Shown here: positions 41,338-49,895 of the stretch, one piece after another | Layout: every line of letters starts with the position of its first letter | How positions within the stretch are numbered: the first letter of the stretch is position 1 | Assembly: GCA_041178225.1 (NCBI GenBank) | Contig: JBEGVV010000049.1 | Coordinates: 20,300-84,299, forward strand | DNA length: 64,000 nt | DNA from: CAIOSQ01 sp041178225 | GTDB lineage: Bacteria > Pseudomonadota > Alphaproteobacteria > CACIAM-22H2 | Direction: 5' to 3' | The notes under the pieces: generated by a model | Told to the model about the DNA's origin: nothing | Databases searched by the model: none | What the model saw: the letters and a program-made list of their open reading frames with translations, nothing else | Program-made: the position numbers and the translations under genes

Positions 41338-42060
41338 ATGGAACGCATGCCCGTCGTCTTCGACCTCTCCTCCTACCTGGGCCATGCGCCGCTGCTGCTG
41401 CGCTTCACGGCGATGCTGATGGCGCTGCCGCTCACCGGCGACGCCTTCGCCGCGATGCGCTGGCGCTTCGCGCTGGCCCTGTGCCTGACTGCCCTCCTGG
41501 GTGGCGTGGCGCCGGAGTTCCCCGGTGGACGCGGCCTCGCCGAGGCGAGCGCCGCCGCCGCGAGCGAAGGCCTGGTGATCGGGCTGGCGGGGCGCGCCCT
41601 CGTCATCGCGATGCAGATGGCAGGAGCCGTCGTCTCGAGCACGATCGGGCTTCAGATGGCCGCGCAGACGAACCCGCTCGAGGCCCAGCAATCGGGGCTG
41701 GTCGACATCATCTTCGTGTTCGCCGGGCTCGTGCTCCTGCTCGACCTTGGCTTCCTCCACATGCTCCTCGCGCTGCCGCCGGGATCCGCGGCGGCCGGAG
41801 GCGCGGGACTTCGCGACGCGATCTCGATCTCGGGCCGCGCGATCGTCCTGGGCCTCGTGATGGCGGCCCCGGTCGCGATCTTCAACACCGCCGTCAACGC
41901 GGCGTCGGGGCTCGCGAACCGCTTCCTGCCGGCCTTCCCGGTATCGATGCTGGCCATGCCGCTCCAGATCCTCGCCGGCTTCGCGCTGATCGGGGGAATG
42001 CTCTCGAGCCCGGCGCTGCGGGGCGTCGCCGCCGAATTCCTGCGCTCGCTCGGCGGCTGA
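41338..42060 (+). CDS. fliR: flagellar biosynthetic protein FliR
   Basis: 240-residue export-gate membrane protein with about six TM helices. Diagnostic stretches are LLLRFTAMLMALPLTGD, GLAGRALVIAMQMAGAVVS, QTNPLEAQQSGLVD and PVSMLAMPLQILAGFALIGG. FliR joins FliP and FliQ in the export-gate helix. It opens the plus-strand block, divergent from fliK. The ATG at 41338 (MERMPVV) is used; 41347 is an alternative. FliP is encoded 6.8 kb downstream; fliQ and flhB are not in the window. Confidence 0.92.
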   Translation: MERMPVVFDLSSYLGHAPLLLRFTAMLMALPLTGDAFAAMRWRFALALCLTALLGGVAPEFPGGRGLAEASAAAASEGLVIGLAGRALVIAMQMAGAVVSSTIGLQMAAQTNPLEAQQSGLVDIIFVFAGLVLLLDLGFLHMLLALPPGSAAAGGAGLRDAISISGRAIVLGLVMAAPVAIFNTAVNAASGLANRFLPAFPVSMLAMPLQILAGFALIGGMLSSPALRGVAAEFLRSLGG

Positions 42061-42086
42061 CCGTCAAGATTCTTGGCGGCGGCGAC

Positions 42087-42102
42087 TGGCACGGGTCTTG
42101 CG
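42087..42102 (+). promoter_or_regulatory. sigma-54 (-24/-12) promoter for flgK operon
   Basis: TGGCACGGGTCTTGCG matches TGGCAC-N5-TTGC exactly, with GG at 42088-42089 and GC at 42100-42101. The predicted start of transcription, about 42113, is only some five bases before the flgK ATG at 42118, so the mRNA would be nearly leaderless. Confidence 0.8.
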
Positions 42103-42117
42103 AAATGGCTCGTCGAA

Positions 42118-44073
42118 ATGTCCCTGCTCGGATCCATAAACAGCTCCCTCTCGGGGCTCGGCGTCGCCCAGCGCTCCATCGAGGTGCTGTCGAGCAACGT
42201 CGCGAACGCAAGCAATCCCGACTACGTGCGCGAGAACGCCGTCGTGACGGCAAGGCTCGGCGGCGGCGTCGAGATCGCCTCGATCGAGAGGTTCATCGAC
42301 CGCTTCCTCGCCGCGAAGCTCGGCGACGCGCGCAGCGACCTCGCGGCGGCCGCGAGCGCGGCCGACACGCGCCAGCGCATAGAGGACATCGTGGCCGGCG
42401 GCGACGAGGCCGCGCGGCTCGACACGATGCTCGCCGGCTTCCGCGCGGATGTCGCGCGCGCCGCGGCATCGCCCTCGGACCCCGTCCTGCGTCGCGCCAT
42501 AACGGTGAGCGCGGACCGGCTGGCGCGAAGGCTCAACCAGATGTCGGGGCTCCTCTCCGAGCTGCGCGGGGCCCTCGACGCGCGCTACGCGGAACTCGCG
42601 TCGGACCTTGCGACCCGGCTCGGCGAGCTCGGGACGTCGAACCGCACGATCGTCACGACAGCCTACGACACGGGCGCCCTGCGCACGCTCGAGGACAGGC
42701 GCGACGCGATCATCGCCCAGATAAGCGAGCTCCTTCCCGTCAACCGCTTCGATCGCGGATCGCGGGACGTCGCGCTCTACGCGGGCCAGGGCCGCCCGCT
42801 CTTCGACCTCGCCGCGGCGCGGATCGAGGTGCGCCATGCCCCCGAGGGCGCGAGCCTGCTCCTCGACGGGACAGCGATCGACGGGGAGCTCGCGGGCGGC
42901 GAGCTCGGCGCGATCCGGCAGCTGCGCGACGATGCCATCCCCGGCATCCTCGCCGGCCTCGACGAGATCGCGGCCGAGCTGGCGGCGGCGGTGAACGGCG
43001 CCCACGCCGCCGCGATCTCGCCCGCGCGGCGCTCCGGCTGGACGGCCGCCTATGCGTTCGACTCGTTCCAGCAGGTCGACCTTTCGCAGACGACCATCCT
43101 GCTGCGCGACGAGATGGGCCGCGTGGTTGCGCAGCTCGGCTTCGCCGCGGGGACGACGGCGCACGACACGGCGAGCCTGCGCTCCGCCCTTGAGGCGAAT
43201 CTCGATCCCGGCGGCGAACCCTACCTTGATGTCGTGCGCGACGCGGGCCGCATCTCCATCTCGGTCAACCAGGCGAGCCGTGCGCGCGGGCTCTCGATCG
43301 AGATCGCGTCCGGAGGCACCGGACCGGGGCTCAAGCAGGCGCTGCACCTCGACGACGTGTTCGTCGGCGCAGCCTCGGCCGATACCCTCGCCTTCGAGGT
43401 CCGCGTCGCTGCGGACGTCGGCGCGCCGGCTTCCGCGACGCTTCGCGTCGCCGGGGACGCAAGGCGCCTCGAAGGCATGGTCGGCCGCGAGATCGCCCTT
43501 CCCGGCCCGGTGGCCGGGGACGTGGAATTGCGCAGGGTGGTCGCCTGGGACGCCGCGACGCAGACCGCGACGCTCGATCGCCCCTGGGGCTCGGCGGTCC
43601 CGGAGGCAGGGACCGTGTTCCGGGCCTTCCTGCCCTCCGCGAGAACCATCGCGGTGCGCACGGACCTGGTGGCAGACCCCTCGCGGCTCGCGACGGGCAT
43701 TGCCGATCCCGGTGCCGACCTTGTCGGCGCCCTTGCGGGCGGGACAGGCGACGGCCGCGGGCTCGAGGCCATGGCGGCCGCGCTGGAGGCAACGCGCGGC
43801 ATCGTCGCCGATCCCGAGGGTCGCCGCGCGAACCTTGGCTCGATGGTGCGCGACAGGCTCGCCGAGGCGGCCGGCGCGAACGCCGACGCGCAGGCGCGCC
43901 GCGCCGAGAGCGCGGCGGTGCAGGATGCGCTCGCGCAGCAATTCGCGTCGCTCAGCGGCGTGAACGTGGACGAGGAGATGGCGCAGCTGATCCTGCTGCA
44001 GAACGCCTACGCGGCCTCGGCCCGCGTCCTGTCGACCGTCGGCGACCTCTTCCAGCGCCTGCTCCAGGTCTGA
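42118..44073 (+). CDS. flgK: flagellar hook-associated protein FlgK (HAP1)
   Basis: 651-residue hook-filament junction protein. The N-terminus MSLLGSINSSLSGLGVAQRS with LSSNVANASNPDYVREN is typical, and the C-terminus has SGVNVDEEMAQLILLQNAYAASARVLSTV. The start is fixed at 42118 by this conserved N-terminus although no Shine-Dalgarno precedes it; a sigma-54 promoter ends 16 bases upstream, suggesting a leaderless or very short-leader mRNA. Followed after three bases by flgL. Confidence 0.94.
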   Translation: MSLLGSINSSLSGLGVAQRSIEVLSSNVANASNPDYVRENAVVTARLGGGVEIASIERFIDRFLAAKLGDARSDLAAAASAADTRQRIEDIVAGGDEAARLDTMLAGFRADVARAAASPSDPVLRRAITVSADRLARRLNQMSGLLSELRGALDARYAELASDLATRLGELGTSNRTIVTTAYDTGALRTLEDRRDAIIAQISELLPVNRFDRGSRDVALYAGQGRPLFDLAAARIEVRHAPEGASLLLDGTAIDGELAGGELGAIRQLRDDAIPGILAGLDEIAAELAAAVNGAHAAAISPARRSGWTAAYAFDSFQQVDLSQTTILLRDEMGRVVAQLGFAAGTTAHDTASLRSALEANLDPGGEPYLDVVRDAGRISISVNQASRARGLSIEIASGGTGPGLKQALHLDDVFVGAASADTLAFEVRVAADVGAPASATLRVAGDARRLEGMVGREIALPGPVAGDVELRRVVAWDAATQTATLDRPWGSAVPEAGTVFRAFLPSARTIAVRTDLVADPSRLATGIADPGADLVGALAGGTGDGRGLEAMAAALEATRGIVADPEGRRANLGSMVRDRLAEAAGANADAQARRAESAAVQDALAQQFASLSGVNVDEEMAQLILLQNAYAASARVLSTVGDLFQRLLQV

Positions 44074-44076
44074 CCC

Positions 44077-45294
44077 ATGCGCATAGGCACCTTCCAGTCC
44101 CTTTCCTCGCGCGTGAGCTCGGTCCTCGAGCAGCAGCGCCAGATGTCGACCCTCCAGACGCAGGCGACCAGCGGGCGACGCGACACGCGCCTGTCCGACG
44201 TCGGTGCAAGCGCCGGCCGGCTGCTGGACGTCGGCAGCGAGAAGAACGCCATCCTCGCCGCGATGGACACGCTCAATGGGCTCGGGCGGACGCTCGACGC
44301 GACCGACGAGGCGCTCGGCAACCTCCAGGACATCGCCCAGCGCGGCCGGGCGATGCTGGTGCAGGCGATGGGCGTCACGAACCCCAAGGTCGACCTGTAC
44401 CAGGTCGCGGCGCAGGCACGGGCGATGCTCGACGACGCGCTCAACGTCCTGAACAGGCAGTCCGAGGGGCGCTTCCTCTTCAACGACATCGCGCCGGACA
44501 CGCCGCCGGCCGCCTTCCGCGACGAATGGACCGTGGCGTTCGACCGATCGGCGCCCGCGACCCGCATCACCGCAACCTTCGCCGACGGACTCGCCGTCGA
44601 GGCCGCGATCGCGACGCAAGGCGGCCTGATCGACGCCGGCGCCACGGCCGACAACCTGCGCGCGGCGCTCGCCGCGGCGGGAAGGCTCGGCGCGGTCGTC
44701 GAGATCAGGGCGGACACGGGCGCGCTCTACATCCTTGGCAATGTCGGGGATGCCACGCCAGGTGGCGTCGCCTCCATCGCGACCGACGTCGCGGGCGCGG
44801 TGGAGGCGCGCGTGCGCAACACCCGCGAGCGCGCCGACATAGACGTGCGAACGGTCGACTACGCGACGGTGGACGGCACGCGCGACGCGCTGGCGCGGCG
44901 CGTCACCGCAGGCATCTCGATCGCGCCGACGGCGCGCGTCGACGAGCCCGCCATCGAGAAGCTGGTGCGCGCGCTCCGGCAGCTCGAGAACGCCGACATG
45001 CAGGGGCCGGACGGCAACCGCCTCGCGAAGCAGGCGAACGCGCTGCTGATCGAGTCGATCGAGGACTTCAGCGGGCTCCGCGCCGCGGTCGGGCTGCGGG
45101 CGGGAGAGGTCGAGCAACTGCAGTCAAGCTTCGAGACCGCGCTCATCGGCGCCGAATCGACCAGTTCGGAGATAAGAGACGTCGATATCGCGGAACTGAT
45201 GTCCAAGATCGCCGCCCAGCAGGTCCAGCTCGAGGCCGCCTACATGATGCTGTCGAAGTTCGGCGAACTCTCCCTCGTCAACCACATGCGCTGA
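44077..45294 (+). CDS. flgL: flagellar hook-associated protein FlgL (HAP3)
   Basis: 405-residue flagellin-like junction protein. The N-terminus MRIGTFQSLSSRVSSVLEQQ, then LQTQATSGRR, and the C-terminus ISKIAAQQVQLEAAYMML-like segment (IAELMSKIAAQQVQLEAAYM) mark it as FlgL. The middle contains FLFNDIAPDTPP, the usual FlgL turn before the variable domain. Three-base gap from flgK; fliW starts 10 bases after its stop, so flgK-flgL-fliW-fliS form one operon. Confidence 0.93.
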   Translation: MRIGTFQSLSSRVSSVLEQQRQMSTLQTQATSGRRDTRLSDVGASAGRLLDVGSEKNAILAAMDTLNGLGRTLDATDEALGNLQDIAQRGRAMLVQAMGVTNPKVDLYQVAAQARAMLDDALNVLNRQSEGRFLFNDIAPDTPPAAFRDEWTVAFDRSAPATRITATFADGLAVEAAIATQGGLIDAGATADNLRAALAAAGRLGAVVEIRADTGALYILGNVGDATPGGVASIATDVAGAVEARVRNTRERADIDVRTVDYATVDGTRDALARRVTAGISIAPTARVDEPAIEKLVRALRQLENADMQGPDGNRLAKQANALLIESIEDFSGLRAAVGLRAGEVEQLQSSFETALIGAESTSSEIRDVDIAELMSKIAAQQVQLEAAYMMLSKFGELSLVNHMR

Positions 45295-45304
45295 GGCGCC
45301 AGCG

Positions 45305-45811
45305 ATGCTCGCCGAGATCTCCCGCCGCCTCCCCTCCGCGCCGCCACCGCCGAACCTCGGCTTCGCGCGCGAGCCCGCGCTCGCCGATCCCCGGGACAAC
45401 GTCTTCCAGACGCGCGTCGGCCCGCGCTGGATCGATCCCGCGCTCGTCATCGACATGCCCGGGGGACTGGCAGGCTTCCCGGCGCTGCGCTCCTTCGCCG
45501 GCATCCAGCTCGAGCGCGCCCGCTTCGGGCCGCTCAACCTGCTGCAGAGCCTGGAGGACCCGCGCGTCGCGTTCCTCGTGTTCCCCGATGCGCCGGGTGC
45601 CTCCCTCTACGTTCACGCGCATGTCCTCGCGGCATGCGCCGACGAAGGCTTCGAGCCGGCCGCCACGGCGGTCCTCGTGATCGCGAACGCGCGCGCGGAG
45701 AGCGGCGTGACCCTCAACCTCCGCGCCCCGATCCTGCTCGAGACGCGTCGCAGGACCGCCGCGCAGCACATCATGGCGGAGGGCGAATACCCCATCCGCC
45801 ACGTGCCCTGA
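45305..45811 (+). CDS. fliW: flagellar assembly factor FliW
   Basis: 168-residue FliW, which binds flagellin and the translational repressor CsrA to balance flagellin synthesis. The family core is present: IDMPGGLAGFPALRSF, FGPLNLLQSLEDPRVAFLV and VTLNLRAPILL. An extra ~40-residue Pro-rich N-terminus precedes it. No csrA gene is in the window. Between flgL and fliS, as in many FliW loci. Confidence 0.92.
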   Translation: MLAEISRRLPSAPPPPNLGFAREPALADPRDNVFQTRVGPRWIDPALVIDMPGGLAGFPALRSFAGIQLERARFGPLNLLQSLEDPRVAFLVFPDAPGASLYVHAHVLAACADEGFEPAATAVLVIANARAESGVTLNLRAPILLETRRRTAAQHIMAEGEYPIRHVP

Positions 45812-45819
45812 GCGACTGC

Positions 45820-46272
45820 ATGGCGGACATCTCCACCCGCTACCGCGAGACGTCCATCGACGCCGCCAACAAGGCGCGCCTCGTCCAGATGCTGCTCGGC
45901 CGGGCGATGCAGCATGCGCGCGCCGGCGCCGCGGCGGCGGCCGAGGGCCGCATCGAGGCGAGGTTCAACGAGAACCAGCGCATCGCCGAGATCGTGACCG
46001 TGCTGCGCGGCCATCTCGACCTCGAGCGCGGCGGCGCCATCGCCCGACAGCTCGACGCGATCTACGGCCATGTGCAGGTCGTCGTCATGAAGATCGACGT
46101 GCGCGGCGATGCGTCGCTCTACGACCACGTCCTCTCGCTGTTCTCGGACCTCGAGCGCGCCTGGGCGGAGATCGCGCGCACCCCCGCCCCGCCCGCCCCA
46201 GCCGCGCCCGGGCCGGCGGCGCGGCCGGTCCAGGACGGAGGCACCCGTGGGGGCTTCTCGCTTCGCGCGTGA
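45820..46272 (+). CDS. fliS: flagellar export chaperone FliS (first copy)
   Basis: 150-residue FliS: YRETSIDAANKARLVQMLLG replaces the canonical opening, followed by helices AMQHARAGAAAAAEGRIEARF and IVTVLRGHLDL, then ARQLDAIYGHVQVVVMKID and SLYDHVLSLFSDLERAW. It caps newly made flagellin before export. The last ~25 residues are a Pro/Ala-rich tail that overlaps the next gene by 26 bases. A more diverged FliS is encoded at 52044 beside flagellin 2. Confidence 0.88.
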   Translation: MADISTRYRETSIDAANKARLVQMLLGRAMQHARAGAAAAAEGRIEARFNENQRIAEIVTVLRGHLDLERGGAIARQLDAIYGHVQVVVMKIDVRGDASLYDHVLSLFSDLERAWAEIARTPAPPAPAAPGPAARPVQDGGTRGGFSLRA

Positions 46273-48253
46273 CGTCGTCATCGGCCTCGGCCTCGTCGCC
46301 GCCCTGCTCTGGCAGGGCGCCGCGACCGCCGCGTGCGAGCCACCCGGGACGCTGAGCCGCGTCGACGTCGCGCGGCTCGACCAGATCTCCGGCGCGAGCG
46401 GCGCCGGCCGGCGCCCGCTCGCGGCCTTCGCCGACGGCGACCTCGTCTTCGCGGTCTTCGAGAAGCTGGCAGCCATCGTGGTCCCGCCGCCCCTGTCGGG
46501 TGCCTATGTCGGCACGATCGCGGGCGAGCAGACGACCACGGTCATGCTGCGGCGCAGCCGCACGCAGGCCTTCGCCCCGGCGGCGACGCCACGCATCCGC
46601 GACGCGGGCGCGGCCAAGGTCGTGCCGGTCTCCCGCAGCGACGAGCATTTCGTGCTGCAGAACGGCTTCGCGACCTACGTGGTGCTGCCCGGCACGCCAG
46701 GGGTCTCCGCGGGCGCATGCATCGACGACCGCGCCGCGCTGCTCGCCGCGCGCGACTCGACGGTCGTGCGGCTCGCCTCGGGCGGGCGCGTGCGCGAGCT
46801 CGGCGGCGAGCGCAGCATCGAGGCAGGCGCCACGCGCCTGCTCCTGACGGCATGCTGCGACCTCGAGGCGATGCGCCCCGAGGACATCGACCTCGACCCG
46901 AGGCAGGTCACCGACCCGGGCCGCTTCGCCCGCTACCTCGCCGCGGAGCGCTTCGCTGGCGCGGACCTCTCGGTCGACTGGACGGCGGCCGGTCGCATCG
47001 CCCACGAGGTGCTGATGCAGGGCCGCACGCAGGAGGCGGCGCAGGTCCTGGCGCGCCTCGGCGGCATCGAGGCCGCGGCCGCGGCGCCCGCCGTCGCGAT
47101 GCTCGCCGACCTCGCGGGCCTGGGCGCGCGCGTGGACATGCCCGCGTTCCCGCCGACGCCATCCTCCGTGCGCGAGTCGCGCGCGCGGATCGCGCTCGCC
47201 CGCAAGCTCCTGTCGGCCTGCCGCGGCCACGCGCTGGACGCCATCGCCGATCGCCGGGTGGACTTCGCCGAGGTCCTGCCGGACCTGCGCGTCCTGCCGA
47301 CGGACATCGCCACCGCGATCCTGCTCTGCGACGCCCGGCGCCTTGCGCTCGCGGGCGACACGCGCGCCGCGCTGACCCGCCTGCGCGCGCCCGATCGACC
47401 CGCCGGCATCGAGGACAATCCGCAATGGCTCGTCCTCGACGCGTTCCTGCTGGCCAGGGCAGGGCAGGAGGAACTCTCCGCCTTCCGCAAGCGGCGCCTG
47501 CGCGAGCTCCTCGCCGAGAACGGGGAGCGCATCGACCTGCGCCCGATGGAACGCTTCGCCAGCCCGGTCGAGCTGCTCGGCGACATCTTCGCCCTCGCCT
47601 ACCTGGCCGAGCGCGGCGGCAGCTTCGGCGATCGGCGGATCGACGTCGCCGCCATGTCCTCGGCGATCGCGAGCCTGCCCTCGGCGGAGCTGGCCCTGCG
47701 CATCGACCGCCTGGCCGCCTGGCGCGGCACGGTCCCGGAACCGGCGCTCGCCGCGCGCGTCGACCGCGCGATGGCGCGGCGCCTGCTTGCAGCCGACGGC
47801 GTCGACGTCGCGGGTTCACCGACCCTTGCATTCCAGGTCGCGTCGCTCTTCGCCGCCGCCCCCCACCTGCGCGACATGGCGCAGGAGATGCGCCTCGCCG
47901 GCGCGGGGTTCGCCGCCTCTGCCGGGCTTGCCGACGCGGCGCGGGCGACGATCGGCGAATTCCTCGCCGCCGGGAGCCAGGACGACGCCGCGCGCATCCC
48001 GCGCTTCGAGCAGGCGCTGGACCGGTACCTCGCGGTCCGCCGCGCCATCGACGAGGCGTCGCTCGCCTCGGATCCGCTGTGGCAGCTGGAGGCGCGCGAC
48101 GTCGCCCTCCGTGCCGCCCTCGCCGAGAAGCGCTCGGCCGTGCTGGCCGGCCTCGTCGGCGACGCCCTTGCCGCCGATCCTTCCCGGGCCGCGGGGGACA
48201 TGCCGGAGTTGCGGCTGCTCGAGCGCCTGCGCGCGATCGACGCGCGGCCCTGA
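46247..48253 (+). CDS. large exported protein of unknown function within flagellar operon
   Basis: 668 residues starting GTG, with GGAGG five bases upstream, overlapping the fliS end by 26 bases. A signal peptide (VVIGLGLVAALLWQGAATAA) precedes CEPPG; the first ~200 residues look beta-rich (DGDLVFAVFEKLAAIVV, TTTVMLRRSR) with a Cys pair at ACCDL. The remaining ~450 are helical repeats resembling TPR/Sel1-like solenoids (EVLMQGRTQEAAQVLARLGG, RRLALAGDTRAALTRL). By position and layout it recalls periplasmic motility proteins such as rhizobial MotC, but no homology can be claimed. Probably a periplasmic scaffold or regulator for the motor or export apparatus. Confidence 0.7.
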   Translation: MGASRFARDVVIGLGLVAALLWQGAATAACEPPGTLSRVDVARLDQISGASGAGRRPLAAFADGDLVFAVFEKLAAIVVPPPLSGAYVGTIAGEQTTTVMLRRSRTQAFAPAATPRIRDAGAAKVVPVSRSDEHFVLQNGFATYVVLPGTPGVSAGACIDDRAALLAARDSTVVRLASGGRVRELGGERSIEAGATRLLLTACCDLEAMRPEDIDLDPRQVTDPGRFARYLAAERFAGADLSVDWTAAGRIAHEVLMQGRTQEAAQVLARLGGIEAAAAAPAVAMLADLAGLGARVDMPAFPPTPSSVRESRARIALARKLLSACRGHALDAIADRRVDFAEVLPDLRVLPTDIATAILLCDARRLALAGDTRAALTRLRAPDRPAGIEDNPQWLVLDAFLLARAGQEELSAFRKRRLRELLAENGERIDLRPMERFASPVELLGDIFALAYLAERGGSFGDRRIDVAAMSSAIASLPSAELALRIDRLAAWRGTVPEPALAARVDRAMARRLLAADGVDVAGSPTLAFQVASLFAAAPHLRDMAQEMRLAGAGFAASAGLADAARATIGEFLAAGSQDDAARIPRFEQALDRYLAVRRAIDEASLASDPLWQLEARDVALRAALAEKRSAVLAGLVGDALAADPSRAAGDMPELRLLERLRAIDARP

Positions 48254-48329
48254 CGATCCGTTACGGACCATGTTCGGCCCGCCGGGCTGCGGCGCGCGGA
48301 CAAGATCCCGGCTGAAGATGGAGAGGACG

Positions 48330-48524
48330 ATGGTCGACAGGGTAGCAGGTGGAACCGACGCGGCACGCGCGGCAGCCGGCAAGGCCGAGGCGATCACGCC
48401 CCGACGCGCCGCCGCCCTGCGCGAGGCCGTCGCCGCGGAGAACCGCGCGTCCGTGGTCCCGCAGGGACTCCTCGAGCACCGCGACGAGGGCCAGCCCGGA
48501 GCCCTCTATGACCGATCCCTCTGA
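48330..48524 (+). CDS. small hypothetical protein in flagellar operon
   Basis: 64 residues (MVDRVAGGTDAARAAAGKAE at its start, ending ALYDRSL). GAGAGGA stands just before the ATG; an in-frame ATG at 48318 adds four residues. It is helical and charged with a short basic patch (TPRRAAALREAV). Its end overlaps the next gene by 17 bases, which implies coupled translation. No family recognised; a small regulator of FlgM size is possible but the FlgM pattern is not seen. Confidence 0.5.
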   Translation: MVDRVAGGTDAARAAAGKAEAITPRRAAALREAVAAENRASVVPQGLLEHRDEGQPGALYDRSL

Positions 48525-48843
48525 CGCGGCGCAGGCGCCCCTGGGCGTCATCTCGAGCCTGGCGGTCGAGATCGCCCGCCTCGAGGTCGGCGTGCTGGGC
48601 GGGACCGCGACGGACGCGGAGCCGCTGATGTCCCTGGTTCGCGAGCTGGGCGACATCGGCCGAGGGCCTGCGGCGGGTCGGCTCGACCCCGACTCCGCGC
48701 GCATCCTGTCGCGCCTGATAGCGGACCTCGATCGCATGATCCTCAAGGTTGAGCGCGAGCTCCGCTCCATGCGCCAGGAGGAAGCCGGGCACGCCGTGTC
48801 CGCGGCCGCGCAACTCGCCTACGCGAAGAACGCGGCGCGCTGA
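48508..48843 (+). CDS. small helical protein, possible FlgN-like chaperone
   Basis: 111 residues, predicted almost all helix, with heptad-like stretches (ISSLAVEIARLEVGVLGG and LIADLDRMILKVERELRSMR). The stop is followed immediately by the fliP start. Size, coiled-coil character and an operon containing flgK and flgL fit FlgN, the FlgK/FlgL export chaperone, but no sequence signature proves it. Confidence 0.5.
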   Translation: MTDPSDAAQAPLGVISSLAVEIARLEVGVLGGTATDAEPLMSLVRELGDIGRGPAAGRLDPDSARILSRLIADLDRMILKVERELRSMRQEEAGHAVSAAAQLAYAKNAAR

Positions 48844-49578
48844 ATGCGCCTGATCGCAGCCGCCCTGGCCCTGGCGCTCGCGCCCGGGCTCGCCGAGGCG
48901 CAGACGATCACGCTCGACCTCGCGGGCGGCGGGTCGGTCGCGCGCAGCGCGATCAACCTCTTCCTGCTCTCGACGCTGCTGGCCGTGGCGCCGACGCTCG
49001 TGATCGTCGCCACCAGCTTCACCCGCATCGTCGTGGTCCTGTCCCTCCTGCGCTCCGCGCTCGGGCTGCAGCAGACGCCGCCGAACATCGTCATAACGAC
49101 CCTCGCCGTGTTCATGACGCTCTTCATCATGGCGCAGCCCACGGACCTCGCGATCTCCCGCGGCGTCGAGCCATACCTGCGCGGCGCGATAGGGGAAGAG
49201 GCCGCGATCGGCGAGATCGTGGCGCCGTTCCGGGAGTTCATGCTGAAGAACACGCGCCGGGAGGACCTCGACGTCTTCCTCGCCATCGCGCAGCGGAACG
49301 CCCCCGACCTCAAGGTGGAGTCCCCCGCGGACATCCCGATCCGCGTGGTCCTGCCGGCCTTCATGCTCAGCGAGCTGCGCGTCGCCTTCGAGATCGGCTT
49401 CCTGATCTACCTGCCGTTCCTCGTCATCGACCTCGCGGTCTCGGCGATCCTGATGGCGATGGGCATGATGATGGTGCCGCCCGTCCTCGTCGCCCTGCCC
49501 TTCAAGCTCGTCTACTTCGTGTTCGCGGATGGATGGCGGATGCTCGTGTCCGCGCTCGTCGACAGCTACGCCTACTGA
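48844..49578 (+). CDS. fliP: flagellar biosynthetic protein FliP
   Basis: 244-residue export-gate protein with a cleavable signal peptide (LIAAALALALAPGLAEA), as usual for FliP. Diagnostic motifs: FTRIVVVLSLLRSALGLQQT, PPNIVITTLAVFMTLFIM, IPIRVVLPAFMLSELRVAFE, MGMMMVPP and FKLVYFVFADGW. It starts immediately after the preceding stop. Partner of FliR (41338) and of FliQ (not in the window). Confidence 0.95.
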   Translation: MRLIAAALALALAPGLAEAQTITLDLAGGGSVARSAINLFLLSTLLAVAPTLVIVATSFTRIVVVLSLLRSALGLQQTPPNIVITTLAVFMTLFIMAQPTDLAISRGVEPYLRGAIGEEAAIGEIVAPFREFMLKNTRREDLDVFLAIAQRNAPDLKVESPADIPIRVVLPAFMLSELRVAFEIGFLIYLPFLVIDLAVSAILMAMGMMMVPPVLVALPFKLVYFVFADGWRMLVSALVDSYAY

Positions 49579-49587
49579 CGGGCGGCA

Positions 49588-49785
49588 TCAGGCCCCCGCG
49601 TCGCCGGCGTCCTCCTCCTCGTCCCAGAGCCGGCCGATCCGTTCGCACAGCGCGCGGATGTCCACCATGCAGTCGACGACGGTCGGATGCTCCTCGCCCA
49701 TCCGGCGGCAGAGGAACTGGTAGTCGGTGAGGCGCGCCTCGAGCTGGCGCGCGAGTCCCCCGAATGCGTTGCGGTCGACCGGCAC
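49588..49785 (-). CDS. small hypothetical protein between fliP and flagellin 2
   Basis: 65 residues starting GTG with GGAGGT five bases upstream. The protein is helical (GGLARQLEARLTDYQFLCRR, VVDCMVDIRALCERIGRLWD) with three Cys and an acidic tail. It is convergent with fliP and divergent from flagellin 2. A -24/-12-like element lies at 49801-49815 on its strand, but the predicted transcript would start at or beyond the ribosome site. Unrecognised; could be a chance ORF. Confidence 0.4.
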   Translation of the reverse strand: MPVDRNAFGGLARQLEARLTDYQFLCRRMGEEHPTVVDCMVDIRALCERIGRLWDEEEDAGDAGA

Positions 49786-49800
49786 TTGGCACCTCCAGGG

Positions 49801-49815
49801 GCAAGGTTCGCGCCA
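49801..49815 (-). promoter_or_regulatory. possible sigma-54 promoter, minus strand
   Basis: The minus strand reads TGGCGCGAACCTTGC: spacing (GG-N10-GC) and the -12 box are perfect and the -24 box has one change (G for A). The predicted start, about 49790, is only a few bases from the GTG of the small minus-strand ORF. Confidence 0.35.
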
Positions 49816-49865
49816 GCATGGACCGGCCACGCACGGCCGCGCGCGCAAGAAGGATCGGGAACGGA

Positions 49866-49880
49866 CTGGCACGCTTCATG
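49866..49880 (+). promoter_or_regulatory. sigma-54 (-24/-12) promoter of flagellin 2
   Basis: TGGCACGCTTCATGC has a perfect -24 box and exact GG-N10-GC spacing; the -12 box is ATGC instead of TTGC. Transcription should start near 49892, 44 bases before the flagellin ATG. Confidence 0.7.
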
Positions 49881-49895
49881 CGAGGAGGGGGCATC

